A stretch of DNA of 25,166 bases from JAEZKC01 sp046538945 (GTDB lineage: Bacteria; Fibrobacterota; Chitinivibrionia; Chitinivibrionales; Chitinispirillaceae): positions 1-25,166 of the forward strand of contig JBKHHW010000032.1 of assembly GCA_046538945.1 (NCBI GenBank), in the 5' to 3' direction. The position numbers and the translations under genes are program-made. Under the pieces are notes generated by a model. That model saw only the letters and a list, made by a program, of their open reading frames with translations. It was not told where the DNA came from and did not search any database. Of the stretch, positions 1 to 8,105 are shown piece after piece (the stretch's first letter is position 1; every line of letters starts with the position of its first letter).

Positions 1-76
1 TGAGGATAGCCGCAAGGAGTTAGTCCGTCCCCATCGGTTGGCCTTGAGGATAGCCACAAGGAGTTAGTCCGTCCCC
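1..76. repeat. Two direct copies of a 32-bp repeat, 44-bp period
   Basis: Copy 1 is at 1-32 and copy 2 at 45-76. They differ at one base (12 versus 56) and are separated by 12 bases. Each copy ends in TTAGTCCGTCCCC. That end resembles the agtctgtcccc-type termini of REP-like repeats that accompany RAYT (IS200-related) transposases in many environmental bacteria; this comparison is from memory. The array touches the window edge, so more copies may lie upstream. The rest of 1-134 shows nothing else. It lies just downstream of the minus-strand gene ending at 135. Confidence 0.7.
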
Positions 77-134
77 AAACAATATGAGGCACAACGGGGC
101 TGTTGGTGATGGGGATTCCCCCCCGGGGCAGCTA

Positions 135-503
135 TTAGCGGAATATCTTTATAAACAGCGGACCCTTGTTGCGGTTCTCCTGAATCATTCTGTCCAGGCA
201 GTAGATCGAATCCGAGCGGCTGATATCCACCTCCTTTATGACCCTTCCCTTCGCGTTGTAGAGAATCGCTTTCTGGTAGCCCCTGAAACTTTCCCTGGGT
301 CTGCTCCCCATGACGGACACGAAAGCCATGTCCCGGTTGGGGCTGTAGGGCTGGGGCTTGAACACCGCCTTCGGGGGCGACTGGGCCAGTTCCCTCTCAC
401 TTGAAAGCGAGTCTTCGGATACAGGGTCCTGAGCGTTGATATTTGTCGCAGCCCAAAGCGACAGTATCAGAAACGGCAGGAGGTTGAACAGTTTTGCGCG
501 CAT
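135..503 (-). CDS. Small secreted protein with T9SS sorting-domain-like C-terminus
   Basis: A 122-residue protein with an N-terminal signal peptide (basic MRAK start, hydrophobic stretch about residues 7-20, likely cleavage near NINA-Q at 24-25). The mature part is only about 98 residues. Its second half has a beta-rich pattern with ILYNAKGRVIKEV followed near the end by GPLFIKIF. This resembles the final strands of type IX secretion C-terminal sorting domains (typically hydrophobic-YD-x-x-GR ... G-hydrophobic-YF). There is no recognisable catalytic domain in front of it, so it may be a stand-alone domain or a remnant of a longer exported protein. The ATG at 503 is supported by GGAG at 512-515, 8 bases upstream, and by a good promoter at 565-593. 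It appears monocistronic. The assignment to T9SS is inference from pattern alone. Confidence 0.7.
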   Translation of the reverse strand: MRAKLFNLLPFLILSLWAATNINAQDPVSEDSLSSERELAQSPPKAVFKPQPYSPNRDMAFVSVMGSRPRESFRGYQKAILYNAKGRVIKEVDISRSDSIYCLDRMIQENRNKGPLFIKIFR

Positions 504-564
504 GCTGGAAACTCCGCTTGGCGTATCTGGGTCTACTAATTTAGTGTATCATCAAATTTAGTAT

Positions 565-593
565 ATTATAAATTCAAGTAGGCGGTTTTGCAA
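565..593 (-). promoter_or_regulatory. Sigma-70 type promoter of the small secreted protein gene
   Basis: Read on the minus strand, TTGCAA (588-593) is followed by a 17-base spacer and a perfect TATAAT (565-570). Transcription would start near 558 and leave a leader of about 55 bases before the ATG at 503. Confidence 0.7.
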
Positions 594-670
594 GTACGCA
601 GGCGGATCTGACTGGAGAAAGTGTATTCAGAAGCAGTACGCGTGCGCTGCCCGGGCTTATTTTAATGAAG

Positions 671-701
671 AACTCCCGGCCGGGGTAGCCGGCCGGGAGT
701 T
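671..701 (-). terminator. Hairpin terminator after the sigma factor gene
   Basis: A perfect 13-bp stem (671-683 with 689-701) and a 5-base loop lie directly after the stop codon at 707-709. The stem is very GC-rich inside, closed by two A-T pairs. The minus-strand sequence after it is only moderately T-rich, so termination strength is uncertain. Confidence 0.75.
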
Positions 702-706
702 TAAAA

Positions 707-1555
707 TCAGGAACGGTATGCGAGCAGGCGTTTGCTGCGCGAGGAGTGTTTCAGGCGCCTCAAGGCCTTTTCCTTTATCTGCCGAGCTCTTTCCCGGGTC
801 AGATTGAACCTCTGGCCTATCTCCTCCAGAGTGTGGGAGGTCTCTTCGCCTATGCCGAAGTAGAGCCGGACCACTTCCTTCTCCCGCTCACTCAGGGTGT
901 TGAGCGTCTTGTTGATCTCCTCGTGCAGTGAAATGTCCATAAGCCCGTTATCGGGCAGTGCCTGATCTCTGTCCTGAAGCAGATCAATGAGTTTTGAGTC
1001 CTCCCCGTTCTGAAGAGGGGCATCCAGGGACATGTGGCTGTTGCCGATCTTGATGGTCTCCCGCACCTCGTTTTCGTCAATCTCAAGTTCCTGGGCGATC
1101 TCCTCCACGTTGGGAAGCCGTCTGTACTTCTGCTCAAGCCTGCTCTGGGTCTTTCCGATTTTGTGGATGGTTCCCACTCTGTTGAGCGGCAGTTTTATGA
1201 TCCGGGACTGCTCGGCCAGTGCCTGCAGAATAGCCTGGCGGATCCACCAAACCGCATAGGAGATGAATTTGAAATTCTTCTTTTCATCAAAGCGTTTGGC
1301 CGCTCTGATGAGTCCCAGATTTCCTTCATTGATCAGATCACTTAAGGGAAGGCCCTGGTTCTGGTAATTCCTGGCCACACTTACCACAAAACGCAGGTTG
1401 GCTCTGACCAGTACCTCCAGAGCCTTGCGGTCACCTTTGCGTATTCTTACCGCAAGCTTCGCCTCTTCCTCTAAGGTGAGGCTTCTGTTCTTGCCGATTT
1501 CTTTAAGATAAAGTGCTAGTGAACCTTCCTCAGGCAGAAACTGAGTTCTTTCCAT
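707..1555 (-). CDS. rpoD: Primary-type RNA polymerase sigma-70 factor
   Basis: A 282-residue sigma-70 protein that directs core RNA polymerase to -10/-35 promoters. Region 1.2 covers about residues 11-44. Region 2 (about 48-118) holds the DLINEGNLGL core-binding helix and the FKFISYAVWWIRQAI stretch that melts the -10 element. Region 3 covers about 128-205. Region 4 (about 218-275) carries the -35-recognition helix-turn-helix, TLEEIGQRFNLTRERARQIKE. Region 1.1 and the non-conserved insert of proteobacterial RpoD are absent. This compact architecture, about 280-290 residues, is typical of the housekeeping sigma factor of Bacteroidetes, Chlorobi and Fibrobacteres. A second RpoD-like group 2 factor cannot be excluded. 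The ATG at 1555 has AGGAGAGG at 1568-1575, and there is a promoter at 1612-1640. The gene is monocistronic and followed by a strong hairpin. Confidence 0.95.
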   Translation of the reverse strand: MERTQFLPEEGSLALYLKEIGKNRSLTLEEEAKLAVRIRKGDRKALEVLVRANLRFVVSVARNYQNQGLPLSDLINEGNLGLIRAAKRFDEKKNFKFISYAVWWIRQAILQALAEQSRIIKLPLNRVGTIHKIGKTQSRLEQKYRRLPNVEEIAQELEIDENEVRETIKIGNSHMSLDAPLQNGEDSKLIDLLQDRDQALPDNGLMDISLHEEINKTLNTLSEREKEVVRLYFGIGEETSHTLEEIGQRFNLTRERARQIKEKALRRLKHSSRSKRLLAYRS

Positions 1556-1611
1556 ATGTTTCCGTTACCTCTCCTGTTATTCTACCCGAAATGGTTAGTA
1601 AAAAGTGCTAT

Positions 1612-1640
1612 AATATAGAAAAATCACAGATCGGGTGCAA
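1612..1640 (-). promoter_or_regulatory. Sigma-70 type promoter of the sigma factor gene
   Basis: On the minus strand, TTGCAC (1635-1640), a 17-base spacer and TATATT (1612-1617) match housekeeping elements. The start would be near 1605, giving a leader of about 50 bases. The sigma factor could therefore transcribe its own gene. Confidence 0.6.
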
Positions 1641-1912
1641 CACACACACTCGCCATAGTGGGTATTGTACCATCTCGACGGCATCAGTTCAAAACTATTC
1701 TGAAGCATCCCGCGCTCTCCGGCAAATTGTCCTCAAACCCGGACGGTTCTGTGGCATTTTTTTGTTTTTTCTGAAATTTTGTTTGGGCGAAATGAGAAAC
1801 ATCAAACCACTTCCAATGCTGCCGATTCACCTTATTTGGGATAATTTGGGCGTGGTGCGTTCATAAAAAAATCACACAGAATGCATCCGGGCGTCTCAGC
1901 AGGTATGTCTGA
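1641..1912. other. Non-coding gap between sigma factor and hydrolase genes
   Basis: With the sigma promoter and leader (1556-1640), the gene-free stretch is about 357 bases. The part given here is AT-rich with two T-runs (about 1757-1770) and an A-run at 1865-1871. The A-run reads as a T-run on the minus strand just past the hydrolase stop and could help end that transcript, but no convincing stem precedes it. A plus-strand reading frame across the region has no ribosome binding site and no recognisable content. Confidence 0.5.
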
Positions 1913-2755
1913 TTAGAGATTTATCCGGAAATCAGAACCCACTCCGAAGCACTCGATTCCCGAACCGCTGGAGCGGATGATTCTTTGTGCATCCTTCACC
2001 AGTTCATCCATCTGGTCGTCGCTGCGTCGGTTGTTGATATGGAACAGGCCAAAACGGGAAACTCCGGACTTGACGGCCAGCTGTGCCGCATCGGTGTATT
2101 TTGAATGTCCCCAGGCGGTGAAATTGGGATATTCAGCTTCGGTGAATTCGGCATCATGGAAGAGGAGGTCTGCGTTCTGGCAGAACTGCTGGTAGTACTC
2201 CGTGGGTCGGCTGTGGGGCTGTTCATCCTCCAGTTCGTTATCGGTGAGAAAGACAAAAGAGGTGTCCTTCTCCTCAATCCGGAAACCGGTTGCGCCGTTA
2301 GGGTGATTGAGCACAATGGGGATGATGGTGAGTGAACCGATCTGGAATGGTTCTTTCGACAGGTCTTCAAATTCTATTTTGGAGGGAATGGTGTCGAAAT
2401 CCACCGGAAAGTAGGGATCTCTCATGATTTCCTTGAGCACGGTTTCGAAGGAGCCTGTCTTGCAGTGGTTGCCGAAAATGGTGAGTTCAGTCTGTTCTTT
2501 GTAGATGGGGGAAAAGAAGGGGAAGCCCATGATGTGGTCCAGATGGGCATGGGTGAAAATGAGATTCATTTCACGGATGTCGCTTTGGTTGAACAGGGAA
2601 TTGCCCAGGTTGCGGATGCCGGTGCCTGCATCGATGATTACCGTGTCCCCCTCATTTGATTTCACCTCGATGCAGGTGGTGTCGCCTCCGTAGCGGATGA
2701 ATTCCGGTCCGCTCACGGGCAGGCCACCTCTGGAACCCCAGCAGCGAATGTACAT
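1913..2755 (-). CDS. Metallo-beta-lactamase-fold metal-dependent hydrolase
   Basis: A 280-residue MBL-fold protein with a complete metal site: HxHxDH at residues 69-74 (THAHLDH), a third His at 151 (LNHPNGATGF), the bridging Asp at 201 (HDAEF) and a C-terminal His at 239 (LFHINN). The N-terminal signature IRCWGSRGG...YGGDTTCIEV is typical of the large COG1235-like branch, which includes PhnP-like phosphodiesterases and tRNase Z relatives. Hydrolysis of a phosphodiester or cyclic nucleotide is likely, but the substrate cannot be read from sequence. The ATG at 2755 has GGGG 7 bases upstream. A TTG at 2761 would add two residues. It is transcribed away from the signalling cluster that begins at 2996, so a link to that cluster is speculative. 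Confidence 0.85.
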   Translation of the reverse strand: MYIRCWGSRGGLPVSGPEFIRYGGDTTCIEVKSNEGDTVIIDAGTGIRNLGNSLFNQSDIREMNLIFTHAHLDHIMGFPFFSPIYKEQTELTIFGNHCKTGSFETVLKEIMRDPYFPVDFDTIPSKIEFEDLSKEPFQIGSLTIIPIVLNHPNGATGFRIEEKDTSFVFLTDNELEDEQPHSRPTEYYQQFCQNADLLFHDAEFTEAEYPNFTAWGHSKYTDAAQLAVKSGVSRFGLFHINNRRSDDQMDELVKDAQRIIRSSGSGIECFGVGSDFRINL

Positions 2756-2995
2756 AAACAAGCCCCGGTTGAAGCGTTTAAAATGATGGATGTGTCCCTA
2801 TACTGTTATATATAACTCATTGCATCGCCGGTTAGCGAGAAAAAAATATGGCAGGTTCAGGCGGTAAGGCCCTAAAAACCGTTTGCTGCAGAGTGTGGCG
2901 TGCGGTTTGCTTTATTTTTCTGGGCTGGGGGTCCCCGTTTTTCCGCGGGGAACCGGCGCGGATGTATTCCGATGTCCAGATGCGGAGATTTGTGT
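2756..2995. promoter_or_regulatory. Divergent intergenic region with AT palindrome and leader hairpin
   Basis: This region separates the minus-strand hydrolase from the plus-strand receiver. It holds a perfect 12-bp palindrome, GTTATATATAAC, at 2805-2816. Directly before it is a possible plus-strand -10, TATACT (2799-2804), with a weak -35, TTTAAA (2777-2782), 16 bases upstream. A hairpin (CCCCG 2933-2937 with CGGGG 2946-2950) would lie in the receiver leader mRNA. The promoter reading is weak. The palindrome is placed where it could be an operator, but nothing shows that it is bound. Confidence 0.3.
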
Positions 2996-3370
2996 ATGGA
3001 GAACAGAAAAGTTCTGGTGGTGGAGGACCATGAGGATATGCGCATGCTCTACAGGGTCCTCTTCCGCAGAGAAAAGGGAATCGAATTCCTGGAAGCCTCC
3101 AACGGCGAGGAGGCTCTGAAGGTAGTAACCGGGGAAGCTCCCGATCTGGTTCTGGTCGATGTATCTCTTCCGGGCATGAACGGGATAGAGTTCACCAGGC
3201 GTCTAAAACGCGACTTCCCCCACATCAGAGTTCTTGTGGTGACCGGCCATGACGCCGATCGGTATCACGGGGAGGCGATGGAGGCCGGTGCCGACGATCT
3301 GGTGACAAAGGGTGATGCTTCCGAGGTGGTCGGGATCTGCAGAAAGCTGCTTCGTCCGGATAACGATTGA
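2996..3370 (+). CDS. Single-domain response regulator (receiver only)
   Basis: A 124-residue receiver with the acidic pair E10/D11, phospho-acceptor D55 (LVLVDVSLPG), T83 and K105 in the expected places, and no output domain. It can accept phosphate from a histidine kinase and act by protein contact or as a phosphorelay intermediate. The start at 2996 (MENRKVLVVED) is preferred because it has GGAG at 2984-2987, 8 bases upstream, and the domain begins at once. An in-frame ATG at 2900 would add 32 residues unlike any receiver. It lies 296 bases upstream of the CheB/CheR-fused kinase on the same strand, a likely partner. Confidence 0.9.
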   Translation: MENRKVLVVEDHEDMRMLYRVLFRREKGIEFLEASNGEEALKVVTGEAPDLVLVDVSLPGMNGIEFTRRLKRDFPHIRVLVVTGHDADRYHGEAMEAGADDLVTKGDASEVVGICRKLLRPDND

Positions 3371-3666
3371 TTTTTGTAATGAAATCCGCAGGGCCGTTCC
3401 GGCACCAGGAGGCCTATTCTGTCATTCACCGGATAAAGCTCAGCTTGACATCGGCACTTGCCTGCCGTACATCCTTCATGTATCTTAAAGAGTGAACTTG
3501 CTCTGAATATTACTGCTTGTTGAAAACAGATCGTACTGTATTTTGTTTGTCGCCACACACTTATTCTCATTTACAATTACCACCCGTGTGTTCTGATGTG
3601 CTCCGGATAATTCGTTGGAATTGTGAATGAGAGGATATCTCGATGCCTTTCCCGGAGTCTTTTTAG
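3371..3666 (+). promoter_or_regulatory. Gap with possible promoter for the CheB/CheR-fused kinase
   Basis: No gene is seen here. A perfect TTGACA at 3445-3450 has, 17 bases downstream, only a weak -10 (TACATC, 3468-3473), so the promoter is tentative. The leader to the ATG at 3667 would be close to 190 bases. No strong terminator follows the receiver gene, so read-through from 2996 into 3667 is possible. Confidence 0.3.
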
Positions 3667-6600
3667 ATGGTCAACGACTTAGCTTATGAACAGAAAAAAG
3701 CTGCCCGGCCCGATGCCGAACAATCCGGTTTGTCGTTTCCGGTTATCTGTATTGCGGTGAATCCACTCTGCAGTGATGCTCTGGAAGAGTTGCTTTCACT
3801 TCTTCCGGCGGATCTGCAATCTGCGCTTGTTCTGATCCGTCAGCTTCCCGCAGGTCGAGAGGCTCCGGAGTTCAGTCTGCCGAATCTGAATCCGGAAGTG
3901 CATGAAATCGTTGACGGATTGAAAGTGCGGCCGGGTAAAATTTATATATCTCCTTTTGACAAGTGTGTAAAGATCGGAAACGGCCGGTTCAGAATATCCC
4001 GGAATACGACATCTTCCCCTCTGGATACCCTCACCAGTATCGCAGAACAGTGTGGCTCCAAATCGGTGGTGGTGCTCCTGCCCGGCTCCGGAACCGATTG
4101 TATGAGGGGCGTTCAGGAAGTGGACAGCCGGGGAGGTGTTGTCCTGGTATGCGGTTCTGATACAAAAGGCATTGATGGTCTGTGCAGTTATTCTCCGGAT
4201 ACTGATCTTGCCGGGGGAATGGCACCTGAAGCTATCGCCGGGGAAATTATCCGGATTTCCTCTGAAGAGGCGGAGCAGAACAGCTGCTCCGGAAAGGAAC
4301 TGGACAGGATCTGTCAACTGATATCTGAAAACTCGGGTCTGAAGATCCTCAACTACAAAGACAGTGTGGTGCAGCGCAGGATCGGGCGCAGAATGCTTTT
4401 GAACGGAATCTCCTCCCCCCGGGACTACTCGGCTTTTCTGGCCCGGTCTCCTTGCGAAGTGCGCCACCTTGTATCTGATTTCATGATCGGGGTCACCTTC
4501 TTCTTCCGGGATGCTCCGGCTTGGGATGTGCTGAGAAACAGAGTGGTTTCCCAACTGATCAGTGAAAATACAGATGAACCCCTGCGTGTGTGGAATCCGG
4601 GATGTGCGACAGGCGAGGAGACCTACTCCCTTGCCATGCTTCTTAAGGATGAAATCGACAAATCGGGCAAAGTCCGTTCCGTACAGATATTCGCCACCGA
4701 TATCTGCGAATCCTCTCTTGAGCGGGCCAGATCCGGAAAGTATTCAGAAGAGGCCATGCGGTCGCTGCCGGAAGGATTTACTGCAAAGTACTTTGTCCCG
4801 GCCGACGGGGGTGATTACCGTATGGTAACCAAGACGGTAAGGGATTCGGTTGTGTTTGCAAAACAGGACGTGCTCTGCGATCCGCCCTTCTCAAAAATGG
4901 ATCTGATAGTCTGCCGCAATCTGCTTATCTATCTGAATCCCGAAGCTCAGGAAAAATGCCTTGAAACGTTCAGGTATGCGCTCAAGGATAACCGTTTTCT
5001 TTTTCTTGGCAATGCGGAAACAGTGAGCAGGAAGGATCTGTTCTTTGTTCCTTTCGAAGTGAAAAGTTGCCGCATATACCGCAAGAAAAGCGGAGAGGTG
5101 TCCGCTCGGCTCCCGCTCCATCTGCTTTCTTTGGAGACGGGCAGGGTTGAGCGGCCGGAATCTTCCCGAAAAGAGAACCGTAACCTCATTTTTTCGGTTC
5201 AGGAAAGTCTGCTTGAGAATTTTGGCCCTGCGGCAGTGGCGGTAAACCGCCAGTACGAGATACTCTATACCAGTGGACGGGTGAACCGGTATCTTTGCTT
5301 TCCCCGGGGGGCTCCCACCTACAATCTGCTTGATCTTCTTCCCGAAGAGGCGCGCAACCGTGCAAGGGGTGCGATTTACAGTCTGCTCAATGAAAATCGC
5401 GAGACTTTCAGGTTTCTTTTTTCTTGCGACAATGAGAACGATGATGGCGAAATCGCAAAAGTATCAGTCACTGTCAGGAAAGTTGACGGGTGGAGCGAGG
5501 GGTATCTGTTCGTTTTCGAGGATCGAAGAGAAAATGGAACTTCTTCTTCCGAAAACGGGTCGGAGGAACCGGGCCAGCTGCAGCAGCTCAGAAATGAATT
5601 ATCCGCCACTCAGGAGGATCTCAACCGTCACATCGAGCAGCTCAAGATTCTAAACGAGGAGATGCAGTCATCAAACGAGGAGATGCAGGCCGCAAACGAG
5701 GAGCTCGAGACATCAAGAGAGGAGCTTCAGTCCCTCAACGAGGAGCTTATCACTGTCAATTCCCAGCTCCAGACGAAAGTGGAGGAGCAGGAGGAGACGA
5801 ACAATGATCTGAACAACTTTCTTCTGAGTACGAACATACCCACCCTTTTTCTCGACAATCAGTTCCGGATCCGTCGTTATACGCCCGCTATGGAAAGGCT
5901 GATCGGGTTCATGCCCTCGGATGTGGGCAGGTCTGTCCGGGATTTCTACTTGTCAAAAATGGGGAGCGGCTTTCTCAAAGATGTCGAAAAGGTACGTGGT
6001 GACCTGATACCTGTTGAAAGGGAGATCACGATGGGAAGCGTGTGGTTCATCCGGTCAGTGCTGCCTTACAGAACATCTGACGAACGCATTGAGGGTGTCG
6101 TGGTGACCTTTACCGATGTTTCTCAGCTAAAAACTGCTCACGATAATCTGAAAGCCGCTGCTGAAAAGTTTCGCATCGTAGCCGATTTCACTTATGACTG
6201 GGAATACTGGCGCAGTCCCGACAACAGCTTTCTGTATGTGACGCCTTCATGCAAAAGGGTGACCGGCTACAGCAGGGATGAATTTCTGAGCGACCCCGAG
6301 CTTTATGTCAGAATCATTCACCCGGATGACCGCGAGAGAATAGTGCGCCATCTCTTGGATGACATGAGGAGAAAGAGTCCGTGCGAGATGGAATTCCGCA
6401 TCATCCGCAGGGACGGGGCAGTGAGGTGGCTAAGCCATGCCTGTCAGCCTGTACACGATGAGAACGGAGTGTGTCTGGGCCGCCGTTCATCCAACCGGGA
6501 CATTACTGACCGAAAGGAAATGGAGAAGTCGCTGAGGGAAAGTCACAAAGATCTCAAACACGCTCAGAAAGTTGCCCAATTGGGGAGCTGGAAACTGAAT

Positions 6601-7995
6601 GTGAAGACAAACGAACTTGAGTGGTCCGAGCAAGTTTACAGAATCTTTGGTATTCCCCAGGATTCGCCCGTCACATATGAACAGTTCTTAGCCGCGGTTC
6701 ATCACCAAGACCGTGAGTATGTGAATACTCAGTGGAAAGAGGCCGAGGAGAGCGGGTCCTATGAGGTCGAACACAGGATTGTGGTTGATGACCAGGTGAA
6801 GTGGGTGTTTGAGCAGGCTGATCTGTCTTATAGGGCCGGGCAACTTCAGTCTGCGTTCGGGACAGTTCAGGATATTACTCAGACCAAGAAGCTTGAGCAC
6901 AACCTCAGGGAGAGAGAACAGCACTACCGCAGCCTTTTTGAAAACAGCAGCGATGCAATAGGGCTGATTGACTGCAGAACCTGGCGGTTTGTGGATGTAA
7001 ATACCAAAGCCGAGACGGTGAGCGGGTATGCAAAAGAGGAACTCACGGGGCTTGAATTGGTGAAGCTTTCAGTCGAAGAAAAAGTGGAAGAAATGCAAAG
7101 GTACCTGATTTCTTTGCTCAGAGAAAAGAGCTTGAGAACCGAGATGGAGCTTCGGCGTAAAGACGGCAGAGTTGTTCCCGTAGAGATGAATGCGTCGCTT
7201 GTGGAGATTGAGGGAGAACCGTTCGCCATCGGTGTCATACGCGATATCTCCGAGCGCAAGGAGTATGAAAATCTGCTGGTTGAGGCGCATTGCCTTGCAG
7301 AGGAGCGTGCCGAGGAGCTCGCCTCCATGAACAGGGAACTGGAATCCTTTTCCTATTCGGTTTCTCACGACCTGCGCTCACCTCTCAGGGCGATCACCGG
7401 CTTCAGCTCTTTTCTGGAAGAGGACTACGGTGATAAGCTGGATGAGACGGGGAGGGGGTATCTGAAAAAGGTTAGGGAAAATGTCCACAAGATGGGAGCC
7501 CTTATAGATGACCTCCTGAGTCTTTCCAGAGTTTCAAGGCTGGAGCTCATGATTCAGGAAATCGATCTGGGCAGCATGGTTTCATCCGTTGTTGCCGAAT
7601 TGAGGCATGCGGAGCCGGACAGAAAAGTGGAGGTGGTGATAGAAGAGGGGCTCAGGGTGAGCGGTGATGCGCGGCTCATGCAGATAGCGGTTTCCAATCT
7701 GGTGGGAAATGCCTGGAAATTCACCGCAAAGACGCGCAATGCGAAAATCGAGGTGGGGTGTGAAAAAGGCACAAAGAAACAGTGCTTTTACATAAAGGAT
7801 AACGGTGCCGGTTTTGATAAGAGATACAGCGCTAAAATGTTCGCTCCTTTTCAGAGGCTGCACTCGGAAGCTGATTTCACCGGAACGGGGATAGGTCTGG
7901 CCATAGTCGAGCGGATAGTGCATCGTCATGGTGGGCGGATCTGGGCCGAGGGCGAAGTCGGCAAAGGCGCCGTCTTCCGCTTTTCTGTGAAATAG
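3667..7995 (+). CDS. CheB/CheR-fused multi-PAS hybrid histidine kinase
   Basis: A soluble 1442-residue sensor with no membrane segment. Order: CheB methylesterase-like domain (about 20-205), CheR methyltransferase (about 211-475), a PAS-like domain (about 505-625), the NEEMQ/NEEL coiled coil typical of these fusions (about 637-718), four PAS domains (about 719-823, 832-958, 959-1078, 1079-1202), HisKA with phospho-acceptor H1234 (SVSHDLRSPLRAI), and HATPase (about 1332-1442) with N box N1344/N1348, G1 DNGAGFD and G2 GTGIGLAI. CheR keeps the VTFFFRD segment, the SAM-binding NPGCATGEE (310-318) and CRNLLIYL. The CheB triad is broken: GASxGG is replaced by AVNPLC (Ser to N32) and the QH pair by RQ (His to Q59), while D144 remains. 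Esterase activity is therefore unlikely. The ATG has GGAG 9 bases upstream. The NtrC-type regulator at 8106 is the nearest candidate target. Confidence 0.93.
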   Translation: MVNDLAYEQKKAARPDAEQSGLSFPVICIAVNPLCSDALEELLSLLPADLQSALVLIRQLPAGREAPEFSLPNLNPEVHEIVDGLKVRPGKIYISPFDKCVKIGNGRFRISRNTTSSPLDTLTSIAEQCGSKSVVVLLPGSGTDCMRGVQEVDSRGGVVLVCGSDTKGIDGLCSYSPDTDLAGGMAPEAIAGEIIRISSEEAEQNSCSGKELDRICQLISENSGLKILNYKDSVVQRRIGRRMLLNGISSPRDYSAFLARSPCEVRHLVSDFMIGVTFFFRDAPAWDVLRNRVVSQLISENTDEPLRVWNPGCATGEETYSLAMLLKDEIDKSGKVRSVQIFATDICESSLERARSGKYSEEAMRSLPEGFTAKYFVPADGGDYRMVTKTVRDSVVFAKQDVLCDPPFSKMDLIVCRNLLIYLNPEAQEKCLETFRYALKDNRFLFLGNAETVSRKDLFFVPFEVKSCRIYRKKSGEVSARLPLHLLSLETGRVERPESSRKENRNLIFSVQESLLENFGPAAVAVNRQYEILYTSGRVNRYLCFPRGAPTYNLLDLLPEEARNRARGAIYSLLNENRETFRFLFSCDNENDDGEIAKVSVTVRKVDGWSEGYLFVFEDRRENGTSSSENGSEEPGQLQQLRNELSATQEDLNRHIEQLKILNEEMQSSNEEMQAANEELETSREELQSLNEELITVNSQLQTKVEEQEETNNDLNNFLLSTNIPTLFLDNQFRIRRYTPAMERLIGFMPSDVGRSVRDFYLSKMGSGFLKDVEKVRGDLIPVEREITMGSVWFIRSVLPYRTSDERIEGVVVTFTDVSQLKTAHDNLKAAAEKFRIVADFTYDWEYWRSPDNSFLYVTPSCKRVTGYSRDEFLSDPELYVRIIHPDDRERIVRHLLDDMRRKSPCEMEFRIIRRDGAVRWLSHACQPVHDENGVCLGRRSSNRDITDRKEMEKSLRESHKDLKHAQKVAQLGSWKLNVKTNELEWSEQVYRIFGIPQDSPVTYEQFLAAVHHQDREYVNTQWKEAEESGSYEVEHRIVVDDQVKWVFEQADLSYRAGQLQSAFGTVQDITQTKKLEHNLREREQHYRSLFENSSDAIGLIDCRTWRFVDVNTKAETVSGYAKEELTGLELVKLSVEEKVEEMQRYLISLLREKSLRTEMELRRKDGRVVPVEMNASLVEIEGEPFAIGVIRDISERKEYENLLVEAHCLAEERAEELASMNRELESFSYSVSHDLRSPLRAITGFSSFLEEDYGDKLDETGRGYLKKVRENVHKMGALIDDLLSLSRVSRLELMIQEIDLGSMVSSVVAELRHAEPDRKVEVVIEEGLRVSGDARLMQIAVSNLVGNAWKFTAKTRNAKIEVGCEKGTKKQCFYIKDNGAGFDKRYSAKMFAPFQRLHSEADFTGTGIGLAIVERIVHRHGGRIWAEGEVGKGAVFRFSVK

Positions 7996-8105
7996 GAGTG
8001 GAACGGTATTTGCATCTTTTTCAGGACGACAGTTCTGTTTAACCGGATTTTTTCTTCCGGTATCTGCAACTGATCACAAGGAACTAGCAACCAGGTAGGG
8101 GAAGC

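Noticed and set aside
1..76. Direct repeats as a CRISPR array
   Set aside because: Only two copies with a 12-base spacer, too short for CRISPR spacers, and no cas genes in the window.
84..404. Plus-strand 106-residue frame
   Set aside because: Antisense to the secreted-protein gene at 135-503, which has a signal peptide, a ribosome binding site and a promoter; the plus frame has no recognisable content.
1606..1614. Plus-strand extended -10 (TGCTATAAT)
   Set aside because: No -35 at suitable spacing and no plus-strand gene downstream; it overlaps the better minus-strand promoter.
1750..1772. Sigma-54 promoter near TGGCAT with T-runs
   Set aside because: The GG is followed after 10 bases by TT rather than GC, so the -12 element is missing.
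1513..1866. Plus-strand 117-residue frame over the sigma gene promoter
   Set aside because: It overlaps the sigma gene start and promoter, lacks a ribosome binding site and shows low-complexity composition.
2900..2995. Upstream start adding 32 residues to the first receiver
   Set aside because: The extra residues do not resemble a receiver or signal peptide, and the ATG at 2996 has a well-placed GGAG.
3796..4554. Minus-strand 252-residue frame inside the CheB/CheR kinase
   Set aside because: A shadow of the real plus-strand gene, whose CheR motifs lie in the same stretch.
8042..8061. Hairpin ACCGGA/TCCGGT as terminator after the large CheB/CheR kinase
   Set aside because: The stem is only 6 bp and the T-run is in the loop rather than after the stem.
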